DNA from: Nissolia schottii
Taxonomy: Eukaryota > Streptophyta > Magnoliopsida > Fabales > Fabaceae
Direction: 5' to 3'
Assembly (NCBI GenBank): GCA_003254905.1
Contig: QANU01001756.1
Span: forward strand, 1-64,000
Length of the DNA: 64,000 nt
The position numbers and the translations under genes are program-made. The notes below the pieces were generated by a model. That model worked only from the letters and a program-made list of their open reading frames with translations. It ran no database searches and was not told the DNA's origin. Numbering within the stretch: the first letter of the stretch is position 1; each line of letters opens with the position of its first letter. Positions 34,909 to 48,012 of this stretch are shown here, in pieces.

Positions 34909-37900
34909 TCACCAACCAGAGCTGCCCCCAGCATTACCGGACCATCCATTCCCAGACGCTTTCTTGGAGCCGCTTCCCCAGCCAGAGCTTCCATTTTCGG
35001 TGTCACTTGGACCAGCACCACCACTACCTTGTCCCCAGCCACCATCGTCATTGGCACTAGTTCCACCTCCCCAACTACCGCCTCCACCATTTCCACCCCA
35101 ACCACCAGGAAAAGCTTCTCTTCCAGGAGAATTTTGGACCTTAGCACCCGGAAAGTTGCTTAAACCATCATCCCCATCTTTTGTAGAACCCCATTTGGCT
35201 GCACCATACCCTGAGTCCTGCCTGTCATTATTGGAGCTGTCTCCTCCATTGTTATTATAAGAGCCTCGACCACGCCCACGCCCACGTCCACGCCCACCAC
35301 CATATGGACGCGGCACTCCGCTAGGGTGTTCATCTCTATTATTGTTTCTGAAATCACCCCGTCCTGTAGAACACACAAGAATCACACGGTCATACCAGAA
35401 AAAATGACCCGTGAAACCAAATAGTCAGATCACATGCAGATCAGAAACCAATAACCATTTGAAAAGCAGCAGAAGAATCGCAATTGCTATGAATATAATC
35501 ACAATGGAGTTGTGTATGTAGCAAAGCAACTAGATTTAGTAACCAGAGCTAAATAATTTAATAGTTCAACCCTCAACTACACATTATGACTAATAAACTA
35601 GAACTGAATTCAAAATTTAAATTGATGTACCTGTCCTGGAACCAGGAGTAGATGATCGGTCCCTATCATGAGAGTGACCTCTCCAGCCACCCTCACTGTT
35701 TGAACCACCCCAGCCACTACCTACAGATGCCCCTGATGAGCCACCAGCTGCTGGGCTTCGCATAGGTACCATAGCAGCTACAGATCTAATGGAGGGGGTT
35801 GAATCATTCTGGGGATCATCAATATGCCTCTGAAAATATGCCACAAGCCTATCAATGTCCTCAAACATCTTCTTCCGGAACCTGAATCCTTTTGGATAAA
35901 GTCCAATGTACTCGTGATGTGGATTGGTACTTCTTATGTAAGTTAAAATAAATGTGCCGGGATGTTCATGGGAGATGCCAAAACTATAGACAATGCGCAT
36001 AGGATAATCAGCTTTCTCCACCCTCAAAAGTTCATCAACTTCTGCTTTTGTACCCTTCCTGAACTTACGGTAGTTTAGCATTGCCTTTAAGTGAGTCACC
36101 AAGGGATCAACATAACGGTCCATAACCTAAGCAAAAAAATATATACGGAAAACTTAATCACACAGTCAGAGAGAAAAGTATCAAACAAATCAAGTTAATG
36201 ACCGACTAACCTCATCTAAATCTTCAAAAGTGTCCTCTCCAATTTTTAGTGTCTTCCCAATTCGAAGTAAGCTTGTGATGTCCTTGTGTTCCTTTCCACC
36301 TTCAACAATATCTTTGTGGGCATATACTCCATCATGAATTTTAAGAGTTAAAGTAAGATACGAAGGTCCACGTGAACTAGGACGGATAATGCTTTCTCCA
36401 GGGTCTTTGTCAGACAAGAACTGCATATAGATAGCGGTAAAGTGAAACAATCACCTTATTAATAACTAGTGGGCCTTGATAAGCACTCTGTGCGGTGCAT
36501 ATCAAGTATTAAAATGGTAACCGCTAAATATAGTGGGTGTAGTCATAGTGGAAGAAAATAACAACAGCTAAGTGAGTGGGTGAAGATAATTTTTATATTT
36601 GTTGTATTATAAGCTCAGAACTCAAAAACAATTAAATACAATGAGAGACCAAAAGGTGGTTACCTTTTGAATCCTCTTTATAAATAGTATAGAAGTATAG
36701 ACTAAATCTCTGCTAAAATGCAAACATTAAATATGGATCAAATCCTACCAAATCCAAGGGCCCACAACTTCTTCAAGAACTAGAACTGCAATAGATTTGA
36801 GTCTAGGATATCTAAACAGCAAAATTCAATACAACAAGCAGCAAATAAAAAATATTAGAAGAAAATGGTACTGAGGAGCCAGCAGCAGAAGGCTCCCGTA
36901 GATTGCTTAGTTACAGATAATATCTGCCTATATAGAATGAAAAAGGTCCTGCAAAGCATCTGTATGCATCTAGTCATCTACCATGAAATTCCATAAATTG
37001 GTTGAATCAATCCCAAACAAGTCAAGTATTCATTTAACTAGTCTAGTTTAATTTAAATCTAGAAATCAATCATCAATTAAAATATTTTATTTCACCAAGT
37101 ATTTAGTTCCAACTTCAAAGACACGTTCACGTGCATATCCAGAGAATTAATGGAGAATTCCACAACACGGGAAATTCATAAGATTGTAATAAAAGGTCAA
37201 TAAAACACGACATAACATAAAAGTACTGAGAAACAAACCTCCATTGCTTCATCTGCAGTTATGTTCTGAAAGCGTGGATGAACAATCATCCTTGGCTTGA
37301 AATGCTTCTTTGCAAGTTCTTTTTCTTTCCTAGCTTTGTCTTGATCACTTTGCAGAGAGCTTCGGTCTTCATGGTAATAAGGATCATGATCACGGTTATT
37401 CTGAAACCGATTGCTTCTCATTTCACTATCCCTACAAACAAGAAAGACTTGATACCTATTCTTTTGAATTGACTTGATTTTACAAGTGAGCATATCGCCC
37501 TCATGAAGTCTATCAGATAGTTCAATTATATCTCTCCAGTCATCAGTATAGTCTTCTTTCATAAGGATTCCAGTCATTCCAGATTCAAGCCCACATATTG
37601 CTTTCTGAGCTTGCACTCTGCGAACTGTGGCTTGGACAATTTTACCTTCAGCAAGAGTCTCCTCAGTCTCACCTGAAATCATATAGAATTCCTCATCCTG
37701 ACTTGGTTCTTCATATTGTTTACGCCAATCCTGAAAACCTTGAATCAATTCTCTTTTTATGTCATAGAAAGTTTCTATTTTGTTCTGACGTTTTTTTCCA
37801 GCAGCATATTGCTCAACATCTAGGTTTTTCAAATAGCTGGGTCGGTCTCTCACATGCTCTATGGCCATCTCCAGTGCATCATCATCATCATTTGCGTCAC

Positions 37901-40900
37901 CTGTACCATCTTCCTCATAAACATCTTTAGCCAACTCTTGAGCAAGAATATATGATTCTGGATGAATTCTTGTATCATCCAGCAAATCAATAAATTGGCT
38001 GCTGCTAGAAGCCGACCCACTTCGTCGAACACGCAAGAACCCAACCGCATTTACAAACACCTTTTTACCCAATTTATGTTCTGTCAAAAAGTCCTTCCGA
38101 GTATAAATTGCACCAGCTCTGACCAAGGATCTCTGTAAGGATGCAGCCTTTCGTGGACCAAGCCCAGAAATAAATTGTAATGGAGCAAATAACCAGTCGT
38201 GACTTATCGCTAAATTGATGTCTAAGCCAACCTGATTGGTCACATCTACCATAACTTGCTCAACCATAGCAAATTTATCATCTGGGTTGAGAAAGTTCTC
38301 TAAAGAACTCAGTTTCCATGATAATATTTCCCTTCTAGGTCCACATAATGTCGCAGCCATTGCCAATGGGTTCTGGAGATATCGACCAAGAGAGACAGCC
38401 CGCCTCACTATACCTGTCAACACAGGAAAAATAGGATCAGTATTCCTAAGAGATGGGCCGGCACACATAAAAAACAAGCGTTTTTACCTTGCTGCGAAGG
38501 AAGTTGTTCTGAGGAAATTCGAGAGTTTTCATAAAGACGAGGTAGAGATTCATCTCCATACACAATGCTGAGCCCATCCATTTCATGCCCAACATCTCTA
38601 GGGTTTTCCTCCACCATTTTAAAAATGACCTAATGAACATAAAGTAAACCACATATAAGATCTACCATAAAACAATAACAAAAAGCCCTTTCCCACAAGA
38701 TCGGTTACAGGAATTGAAGTTTCATGCAGCTCAAAATACTCACAATATGCAAAATAAAAATAGAACAATTTGAGCTGATAATACATGACTTTGTCAATAT
38801 ATTCAATTCATTATAATTTAAACGTACCCACAAAATATAACTGGCAGGACGCAACTTTCACATAAGGACTTATTTAAGCTTTTTATCCAAAACAGACTAT
38901 TCTAATAGAATATAATCAATCTCCTAAAACACTAATTGCATGTTTGGTTGAAGGAATAGAATGGAATGGGAATGAGAAAGGGCCATTCCCACTCCTGAGT
39001 TTGGTTAGGTGATTGGAATGGGAATCAGCAATCCTACAATTGTAGGAATAGGGGTTGCATCATAAAAGTGAAAGAACCCATGTTCACTTTCACCAAACTA
39101 TCAATGTACACACAGAAACCAAGATGCTGACCTCATATATATCTTCTTTCAAACGAGTGCAAGACAAATTTACAGCTCCTAAAACAACAACATGTGGTTG
39201 GTGATCTGTCATGAACTTCAGCACACGTTCCTGGTCATTCTTCTTCCGTTGTTGGTCATTAACATTCTGTGATCTAAAAGTAAGGGACCCAGTGTAAAGC
39301 ACATCTAACACTTCTCCTGACGAATCTAACATAACAAAAGTTGTTTGTGGTTTGCCAGGGCCCCAGCAGCAGGCCATAACCCTAGGAGCAGCCTCATCAT
39401 CCGAGCTAAGATCATTTTCCTTCTGTTGATAAGGTCCCACAGAAACCTTACTCCACAATGCCTTCCCATACTCCATAAGTAACCAATTCTTTGCTTTGCT
39501 TGCCAAAACACCTCTTGCCTCCTTTTCCATTGATGGTAAAAGAAATCGAAATATTGCATCATTCAGTATCAACTTCCTCTGTTCATTCCACAGTTGAGCA
39601 GATCTGCTGACACTGTCACTAATATAATACTCATTAAATTGGTCTATTAACTTTTTAAGATACTCTTCGGGCAGCTTAATAGTAACTTGAAGGAGTTTCT
39701 CCTCTTCAGCCTTCTGTATAAGAAGCCACTGTGCATCCTCAAATTTAGACAAAGGCTTCTCCCGCAACCACTTTACCCCAGCAAACTGATGGAAAGAATC
39801 TATTGTTGTATTTCCATCAGCAGTAGGACAAGTTGACACCACAGCATGATCGAGAAAGTGGGTACGCACATGCTTCCTAATGCTAGGCTCACAACTTATC
39901 TCAACAGCTGCCTGAAACAAAATAATCATTAGAATCAAATAAAAGCCAACTTTTAAAGGATGATCCTGAACAAGGGTACATAAGCATACCATGTGTCTAG
40001 CACATTTAAGTACTTCTTGAGGGGTATCATACATGACACATGTAAAGTTTGAAGCCATCTCCTCTGGTGTTTCCTTTGGATCTTCCAACTCATGCTACAA
40101 AAGAGGGCAAGGAAAACAGAACCTTTAGTTAAGGGTCAAAACAAACATCAACCCCAAATTGAAATATACTTACCAGTTCAACAAGAGATAGACACAACCC
40201 AAGTTGCTCAGCACTGCATCCAAACCTGCTTGCAACCTCCCACAGACCTGCCTTACTGTATGTGCTATACATTGACTTCCTTTTTGGCCTCTTGTATTGC
40301 CCTTCATCAACACCAGCTTCACCAGGCGGAAAATGCAAGTTGAACTTGGAGTCAACATCATCAACTTCCCTCTCAGATTCTGCCTCCTTCAGCGATCTCA
40401 TCACTGATTCAAACAATTGCCTGTTCAAGTTGAGTCGTGTTTCATCATAAACACGGCGGGACTCTTCTTCAAATCGTTTACTATAGTATGATTGAAGGGC
40501 ACTCTTCCGCTTCTGGAGAAGCAACCACTTCCGGTCCAAGTCCTGCAGAGCCCAAAGAACCTAAACAATGCACAAGGAATCCATTTCCAGAGTATATTAA
40601 TAGTGCTGCCAACCATAAACAAAATAGTAACAAATTATAGTTACTAAAATCAATGTTTCAGACCTTGTGCCATTTTAGAGTAGGTGTCATGTTATTCTTA
40701 TCCCAATTCTCGTCACCAGCTTCAGATCGATCTAGGTCTTTTAATAGGCTTAAGCACTCCTCCTTCCGATACATAGCAATAAAAGGAATCTAGAACAGAA
40801 AAAAATTCCAGATTGAGAAAATAAAGATAAAATTGACGAAAGAGCCTAAGTTTAATGGATCAGGTGACACTGACATCTAATTTTTGCACATGATGCATTT

Positions 40901-43900
40901 CCAAAAATCTGATAATATCATCCTTCTCAATAGGTAGTTCTGTTGTCCCATTTTGGGTGCTTGTAGTTTTCTTCGAAATCCAAGGGACTACTCCATTTCC
41001 AAGTTGACTAACTATCCACTGGCTCTCTTCTTCTATACTATCTCCATCCAATGGAGGAGCACCAGTACTCTCCTCTGCAATCTACAGGAAAAACAGAAAA
41101 TAACAGCTTATCTCAAATAAAAGAACCTCATTGATTTAAAATTTTTCATCTAATTCAATAGACATCTGTAAAGACCTGCATTCTCTCTGGAATATCTAGC
41201 TCCCTTATTTGGTTATCTTTCTCTGTCATATACTTCTCAGAAAGAATGATAGGCTCAAATTCATCTTCAAGTTTAGCTTCTCTATATTCTTGTATTTCTA
41301 GATTTTGCTTGCGAGACTGCAGCAACTCTTCAACATCCCCAAATAATTCCTGAGCTTCTTGTAAAGCTGAGGAAGAGACACCTGATGCCTGCCTAGGTTT
41401 CTTAGGTTTCAGCTGCTTCTGTCTACATAGAATTGCAACATAACATATGGTTAGAACAATTAAAAGGATTTGTAAGTACTAAAAGAAAAATAAAACATTA
41501 TGTTTAAGATACCTGATAGGAGCTCCATTCTCATCAACATAGTCTTCTTCCACAATGAAGTCAGCCATGTCATCCTCTTCTCCAATGTCTGCATCCTCCT
41601 CCTCTCCTTGCTCCTCTTCTTCACCAATGTCTTCAAGCGGAGGTCCTGTAGTTCATGTTTAGGTGATGTAAAAGTGGAGCTTAGTTTACTAGTGTATTTC
41701 TGAGCAGGCAAATTACTTTTAGTTTTGGCGTACAAAATAGAGTTCTGCCATGGTGACAAACAAAAGTGACAACTCTTGGACAACCCCACTCACATAGGTG
41801 TGGGGCCCATGGTGGACCCCACACCTGTGTGTGGGGTTGTCTAAGAGTTGTCTCTTTTGGTTGTCATCCTATCAATTTCCCAAAAAATAACATTCAACAT
41901 TGAATGGGCAGGCAGATTAATACTGTCTCAAATCCCAAAAGGTTAAATTGACACCCAAAAATTCATTGGAACAAAAATACTCCCCTTATATTTTATACAT
42001 ACTTGTACAACTTTTGTCCTCACTAACGGCCAAGTAATATTGCAAAATAACTTCTACACTAACTATAGCAATGAGTAATTTCACATTCAAAAATTATTTT
42101 TACGCTATTTAAATCAAATCAAATTCCTTCTAATAAAACTGTTCTTCAGCAAACATTCCAACATCCAAAAGTAATACTTCTATAATGCAATCAAAACTAA
42201 TTTTCCATCAATTATTCAAGCAAGCACTGTCAATGAAAAGCCCAAAAAAAAAAAAAAACCATAAACCAGCACAACTAGGGCCTACCTTCATCATCACCAA
42301 ATAAACTACGTTTAAGCTTCTCCTCAGCAGTTCGCCCAACTTTACCACCAGCAAACTCCTCCTCGTCAGATAGCCCAGAGGGCTCCCCCTCAGTATCCCT
42401 CCGGCCTTTTTTCAGCCGCTTGAACTGTTTGCTCCCCTGCCAAATAATTGATAGTTTTTGTCAGTGGAAGTTGTATTTATCAACTATTAACTATAAGCCA
42501 ATATTAACCAAAAAATGAAAATATATGAAAATTCCAAAACCTTTCGACGATGTATATTGATATTATTGTCCTCCAACAGCGCATAATCATCTTCATCAAG
42601 AACATACTCCTCCCTGAACAGCAGGAATAAATTCATCCAAAATTTAAAATGGAGAAATTAACATCATGTAGGTGTAAGAATGTCAAACAAGAAGTAAAGA
42701 GGAAGGAGCAAAGCCAACTTTCTTTAGTTGTATCTCCACCTTCCCCAAAATATAAAGGGTTAAAAAGAACGAGAGGAGAAGAACCAGGGTAAATGCTAGA
42801 CATTATGCATTACTATTAACATGCCCAGCATACCTTTAAAACACCAGAAGACAGATATATATACCCATAAATACTTGGATAGTTCTTCAGAGAAAACCCC
42901 CCAGCTCTTTAGTGTAAAAGTGATTATCAAATAAATATAGATACAAACACATACAAATTCATCTAAATTAATAATTAATGATAAATAAATAAATAAATCC
43001 ATATTGTCCAACTTTCTGCATTCATCTATGACCATACAAGTTAATCAACTTCAAACAAATGATTAAAAAAAGGCAAAGGTTCAAGAACAGACTTTTTCTT
43101 CTTCCTCTTCTTCTTCTGTCGCTCTTCATCACTTTCTGCTCTCTCTTCTTCTTCATCTTGCTCCTCTTCGTCCTCAACATCATCCACTATAAATCCATCA
43201 TTTTCATATTCATCCTGCCCTTCTGAATTGAGGAGAAAAAGAGACATGGTTATCAGTGACAATAAGAAGCATCAATTGAAGACTATGAATGGATGATAAT
43301 ATTCCCATGACTAGATATAGATGATAAGATATCATCTGATGATCACGTTATGTGAACGAGCAAAAATGAATATGTAAAGAACAAAAACAAAAGACGAAAC
43401 TATTACAAGTTACCAACAATCACATTACTTAGCATGAGGGGCCAAAAAGGAAAATGCAAACATCATTTGAACCACCCAAAAAGGAAAAAAGTACTTTACA
43501 TTGTCAGTCAAGCAGATCTCTCGATATACATGACTTTTGAAGGAATGGGAGAGGTCAACCATTTATGCTAATGTGGCAAGATTTAATTAGTTGACAGTCT
43601 AAAAAAAACTTTACACTGTCAATGAATAGAAATTAAACTTAGTTTAAGAGTTTAGTACTGAGTTTAATTTCTATCCACAAACAGTGTAAAGTATTTTACA
43701 TTGTAAAGTATTTTAAACTGTCGGTCAATCAAATCTCTCGATATACATGACTTTTTAGGAAAAAGGAGGTCAACCATTTATACTAATGTGACAAGATTCA
43801 ATAGGTTAACAATGTAAAAAAAACATTACACTGTCAATGGATAAAAATTAAACTCTTGAACAAAAAACAAACATCATCTACAAGCGAGAACCACCAAACA

Positions 43901-44728
43901 GCAGCCAGCAGACCATCTACCAAAGCTCAAATGAACATTGTCCCCAGGCCAGAACAGAAATAGAAAACAAAATGTAAACCCAAACAGAATTCCGCGCTCT
44001 CTCTAACTGCACAAAATGAAAAAACAAAAAAGATAAAAAAATTAAAAAAAAACCTCACACCCTCACTAACTGCACCAAACTTAAGAATAAAAAATAAAAT
44101 AGAATAAAAAAAAATTAGTTCCATATCCACGTTTAGTTTTACTCAGGTTTCTCCCAAGAAAAAAGACCACCAAAATTGCAAATTCGGTTCCGTTTTCAAA
44201 CACAACCCCTAACAAAGAGATCCATTCACCACATGCAATAGTTCTCACAAGCACCAAACAGGGCTACACGAGAAAACCCTAATCTGAAGGCCAAAACCCT
44301 AGTGTTCTTAACGGAAAATAAAAAAAGAAACACCAGTAGATAGATTTTGCGAAGATGAAAACCATTATGAACAATACAATACCAAAAAAAAAAAAATTGA
44401 ACTCCCAAACAGGTCAAAAAATTCAGAAATCAAAAACCCAAAATCGAAGGGAATACCTTCTTCTTCCTCCTCATCTTCGTCCACGTCGCGACCCTCTTCC
44501 ATCCCATCTCCATCAGCGGCTTCCCTCTCGTCCTCCTCGAACTCGACCTCGTCTGCGCGCATCGAAGAGCCACAAAAAATAAAAAGACGAAAAAACAAAA
44601 TAACCAATAATGTGAGGGCTTGCAGAAGAAATCGAAAGGCAAATGCAGAGAGTGATTTGATTTCGAAGGGGGTAAAAAGGTTTCTAGGGTTCACCTTCTT
44701 CGTCAGAGACCACGACGCCTTTGGGCAT
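34909..44728 (-). CDS. SPT6L: SPT6-like transcription elongation factor (17 exons, 1648 aa)
   Basis: Minus-strand exons: 44728-44695, 44552-44457, 43222-43093, 42613-42541, 42436-42286, 41645-41513, 41422-41176, 41081-40875, 40789-40664, 40560-40174, 40094-39990, 39911-39132, 38629-38488, 38413-37239, 36420-36211, 36126-35631, 35363-34909. All borders are GT-AG and total 4947 nt, one frame, 1648 aa plus stop, close to the known plant SPT6L length. Order: MPKGVVVSDEE start; acidic Asp/Glu-Lys N-terminus (to ~290); tex/YqgF-like core; helix-hairpin-helix FISGLGPRKAASLQ (~952-977); S1 domain (~1127-1199); tandem SH2 (~1249-1440, with ESIIRPSSRGPSYLTLTLK); then a Gly/Trp-rich RGRGRGRG and GGWG tail to 1648. 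SPT6 is a histone chaperone that travels with phosphorylated RNA polymerase II. Confidence 0.95.
38935..39075. repeat. GGAATGGGAATG-rich repeat in an SPT6-like intron
   Basis: Within the intron 39131-38630. Contains TGTTTGGTTGAAGGAATAGA and repeated ATTCC/GGAAT words in both orientations, resembling a small foldback MITE. Borders not resolved. Confidence 0.35.
41752..41872. mobile_element. near-perfect foldback MITE in an SPT6-like intron
   Basis: About 120 bp forming one hairpin. The left arm has GACAACTCTTGGACAACCCC then a GGTGTGGGG block. The right arm reverse complements to GACAACTCTTAGACAACCCC then GGTGTGGGG. It lies between exons 5 and 6 of the SPT6-like gene (intron 42285-41646). No coding capacity. 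The target duplication is unclear. Confidence 0.7.
43490..43852. repeat. two diverged ~160-bp direct repeats in the SPT6-like intron 2
   Basis: 43490-43645 and 43700-43852 share TCAATCAAATCTCTCGATAT / TCAAGCAGATCTCTCGATAT, ATACATGACTTTT, GGTCAACCATTTATACTAAT and ACATTACACTGTCAATGGAT blocks. A short inverted phrase (TTTACACTGT / ACAGTGTAAA) lies between. Probably a duplicated MITE-like unit. Confidence 0.65.
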
Positions 44729-44870
44729 GATTTTGCTACCGCAACGAAACGCAAACGAGACAGCAAAAACGACGGAGGCGGTTGTCGAATGCGAATCAGA
44801 AGAATGAGGAGAGGTTTTTTGTGGAGAGTTTCTAAGTGAAGAATGTGCTGGTAGAAAGGGTGTTGTAATT

Positions 44871-44881
44871 ATTTTATATAG
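44871..44881 (-). promoter_or_regulatory. probable TATA box of the SPT6-like gene
   Basis: The minus strand reads CTATATAAAAT, about 150 bp upstream of the ATG at 44728, consistent with a leader of about 100 bp. Confidence 0.4.
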
Positions 44882-45148
44882 TGTTTTGGTAGTGCAAACG
44901 CGAACTTCCTCTGGGTTTCTTCTCCCGAGTCCTATTCGGGTACGCCGGTCCGACCCCTTTTTCGTCAAACTACCAATATTGAAGGGTAATAGGGATGGAT
45001 TTCTCACTTTAAATATAATAATAAAATGGAAAATGTTATCATTAAATTATTAAAATAAAAATAAAATTTATTTTTATTTTAATAATAATCTCTCAACATA
45101 TTTTTATAAAAATTTTATTTTACTTTTTATAGTAAAAATATGTTATTT

Positions 45149-47150
45149 TAGGTAATTCAAATTTAATCTTGAGATATGGATAATTAAGACTATGTGAGGT
45201 AGTGATAAGACTTTTTGAAATTTTAGTGGCGTGGGCCGCTCTTCAAAATCATAAAATCATAGTAATATTTTTTTGATATAAGAATGAGGAAGTATTTTAC
45301 AATAAGTTAAGTGTTTAATAAATATATTTTAAATATGATGTTTATATCTAAATTTTAAAATTGTTATAAGAAACATAAATATTAATGATCATTAAAATTT
45401 AAAGTTTATATCAATATTTTAATGTTTAAAAGGTATAAGTCATTTCTAAAAAGTTAGTCATTAGAATTCTTAATAGCACTTAGGGATGTACAAAATTCGA
45501 TCTGACCCGTTAATTCAGACCGACCCGAAGCATTCGACCCAAAGATAATTGGGTCTATTCGAGTTTAGGATCGGGTTTGGGTCTTTAAAATTTGTCTAGT
45601 TCGAATATAAGGTCAGGTTCGGAGACAAATTCGGTCCAACCTGGCCCATGTATGTTTTATGGTGTAACATTTTTTGAATAATCTATTGTAATTAAACCAT
45701 ATGTTTATTTTGATATGTAGAAAGTAAAAACCTAGTACATTAAGTATTTATTGCTGCAATTTGTTTAGTTTATGCATCTTAATGAGTGCACGCATTATTA
45801 TTTTGTTGTTTGTATTGTGCACTAAAATTATGAAAATTTAAATAGGAATGTTAAGATTAGAAATTTTATATCATCTTGTTGTTGCGTTTGAAATTAATGG
45901 GTGTTTAGTTAGGAATTATGATACTTATTCAAATAGAAAGCAAAATGAGAAATGAAATAGTTGGTTTGCAATTTTTTCAACTCCATTTTTTAATTGATCA
46001 TTTTTTATTTTTTGATTTGAGATAACATTGACCCATTTTAGGCCCGGTCCAAACCCGAGTTTTAACTCGGCCCAAAAATGATTGGGTCTATTCGAGTCTA
46101 GGGTCGGGTTTGAGTTTTCAAATTTGGTTCAGTTTAAATATAGTGTCATTTTAGATAATTCAAATTTAATATTGAGATATGGATAATTAAGACTATGTGA
46201 GGTAGTGATGACTTTTTGAAAGTTTAGTGGCGTGGGCCGCTCTTCAAAATTTGCTTTCATAAAATCATAGTAATATTTTTTTGGTATAAGAATGAGGAAG
46301 TATTTTACAATAAGTTAAGTGTTTAATAAATATATTTTAAATATGATGTTTATATCTAAATTTTAAAATTGTTATAAGAAACATAAATATTAATGATCAT
46401 TAAAATTTAAAGTTATATCAATATTTTGATGTTTAAAAAGTATAAGTCATTTCTAAAAAGTTAGTCATTAGAATTCTTAATAGCACTTAGGGATGTACAA
46501 AATTCGACCTGACTGTTAATTCAGACCGACCCGAAGCATTTGACCCAAAGATAATTGGGTCTATTCGAGTCTAGGATCGGGTTTGGGTCTTTAAAATTGG
46601 TCTGGTTCGAATATAAGGTCAGGTTCGGAGACAAATTCGGTCGAACCTGACCCATGTACATTTTATAGTGTAACATTTTTTGGATAATCTATTGTAATTA
46701 AACCATATGTTTATTTTGATATATAGAAAGTAAAAACCTAGTACATGAAGTATTTATTGTTGCAATTTGTTTAGTTTATGCATCTTAATGAGTGCACCCA
46801 TTATTGTTTTGTTGTTTGTATTGTGCACTAAAATTATGAAAATTTGAATAGGAATGTTAAGATTAGAAATTTTATATCATCTTGTTGTTGCGTTTGAAAT
46901 TAATGGGTGTTTAGTTAGGAATTATGATACTTATTTAAATAGAAAGCAAAATGAGAAATGAAATAGTTGGTTTGCAATTTTTTCAACTTCATTTTTTAAT
47001 TAATCAGTTTTTGGTTTGAGATTGCATTGACCCATTTTAGGCACGGTCCAAACCCAAGTTTTAACTCGGCCCAAAAATGATTGGGTCTATTCGAGTCTAG
47101 GGTCGGGTTTGAGTTTTCAAATTTGGTTCAGTCCAAATATAGAGTGGGTT
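45149..47150. repeat. tandem duplication of a ~1-kb unit
   Basis: Copy 1 (about 45149-46149) and copy 2 (about 46150-47150) are highly similar throughout, from TAATTCAAATTTAATNTTGA through GGCGTGGGCCGCTCTTCAAA, TTAATAGCACTTAGGGATGT and CATCTTGTTGTTGCGTTTGA to TTTTAACTCGGCCCAAAAAT. Differences are scattered substitutions and small indels. No gene is inside. Confidence 0.88.
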
Positions 47151-47187
47151 TGAGTAAATGCAAACCCGAGCCATGTACACCCCTAAT
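45482..47187. mobile_element. hAT-like element partly duplicated in tandem
   Basis: TAGGGATGTACAAAATTCGA at 45482 pairs with the end at about 47187, which reverse complements to TAGGGGTGTACATGGCTCGG. Subterminal GACCCG / CGGGTC-rich words occur at each end. A second left end sits at about 46488 inside copy 2. No perfect 8-bp target duplication was found, so borders are tentative. Confidence 0.5.
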
Positions 47188-47656
47188 AATACCTATGATT
47201 TTTAAAAGCTAGTAGATAAAGTACATCCGCATTTTGTTTACTAAAACACAAAAAATTGACTTATATTTTTTTGAGAAAATGAGCATTATCTCAAAAAACT
47301 TTACCAAATCAAACATAAATCAAGCTCCCACAAATTCACTCAATGTTTTTATTTTATATTAAACTAGCTTTCCTCTATTTTTGTAACATGACATTCATTT
47401 CACTTGTCTTCAAATAAATTTTAAAATGTCAAAATTACACTTGAGAAAAAAAAAACCTAATCTCCAATTATCTCTTTCATCACTTATCTCTACCCGTCAC
47501 TTTACCTCATCTGCACCCTTACCCTTCGGATCAAGATCCTTTACTTTTCAAAATGAAGAATAGAGAATAATGTTCTCAATTTCACAATTTATTACACATC
47601 ATATTTATCTCATCTTATTTCATTATCTCTAATGAATTGTGAGATTAGGAACATTA
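47188..47656. other. AT-rich spacer
   Basis: No gene or repeat border recognised. Confidence 0.5.
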
Positions 47657-47998
47657 TGTAAGATTATTTCATAATCTCATAAAGATATGGTCCATGTAGG
47701 TTATAGTGATACTAACTCTAATTAAAGGGAATCAAGATGATGGCAATTGATTCTATAAGATATGATAGAGTTATTAGTGGGGGTATTTTAGTAAAACCGA
47801 TCATCTCCTCTCTCTTATAATTAAGATGACTTTACTCAAAGAAAAAGACAAGGGGTTTAAGGATTCCAAAGAATCCAGAAAATATTAGGGTTTGAGGTCT
47901 GCCAAAGAAAACGCTCTTCTCACCATCAGAAAGAGTTGAAAGGATCAAAGGAAGAGAGGGGAAAAGAATTTATCAATTCCATCCAATCACGACTTACA
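47657..47998 (+). repeat. 5' LTR of the Tnt1-like element
   Basis: 342 bp. It aligns with 53966-54427, except that it lacks an inner block of about 115 bp near its right end and one copy of a short TTCCATAATCTCATAAAGAT duplication near its left end. Confidence 0.85.
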
Positions 47999-48000
47999 TG

Positions 48001-48012
48001 TGGTATCAGAGC
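48001..48012 (+). other. primer binding site (initiator tRNA-Met)
   Basis: TGGTATCAGAGC, two bases after the 5' LTR. Confidence 0.85.

Noticed and set aside
34964..35260. Pro-rich plus-strand ORF
   Set aside because: Antisense of the Gly-rich last exon of the SPT6-like gene.
39090..40088. 332-aa single ORF as a separate gene
   Set aside because: It spans SPT6-like exons 11 and 12 and reads through an intron (39989-39912) that lacks an in-frame stop; family sequence supports splicing there.
44365..44766. Separate small gene on the minus strand
   Set aside because: It contains SPT6-like exon 2 with intron sequence on both sides; splice sites explain it better.
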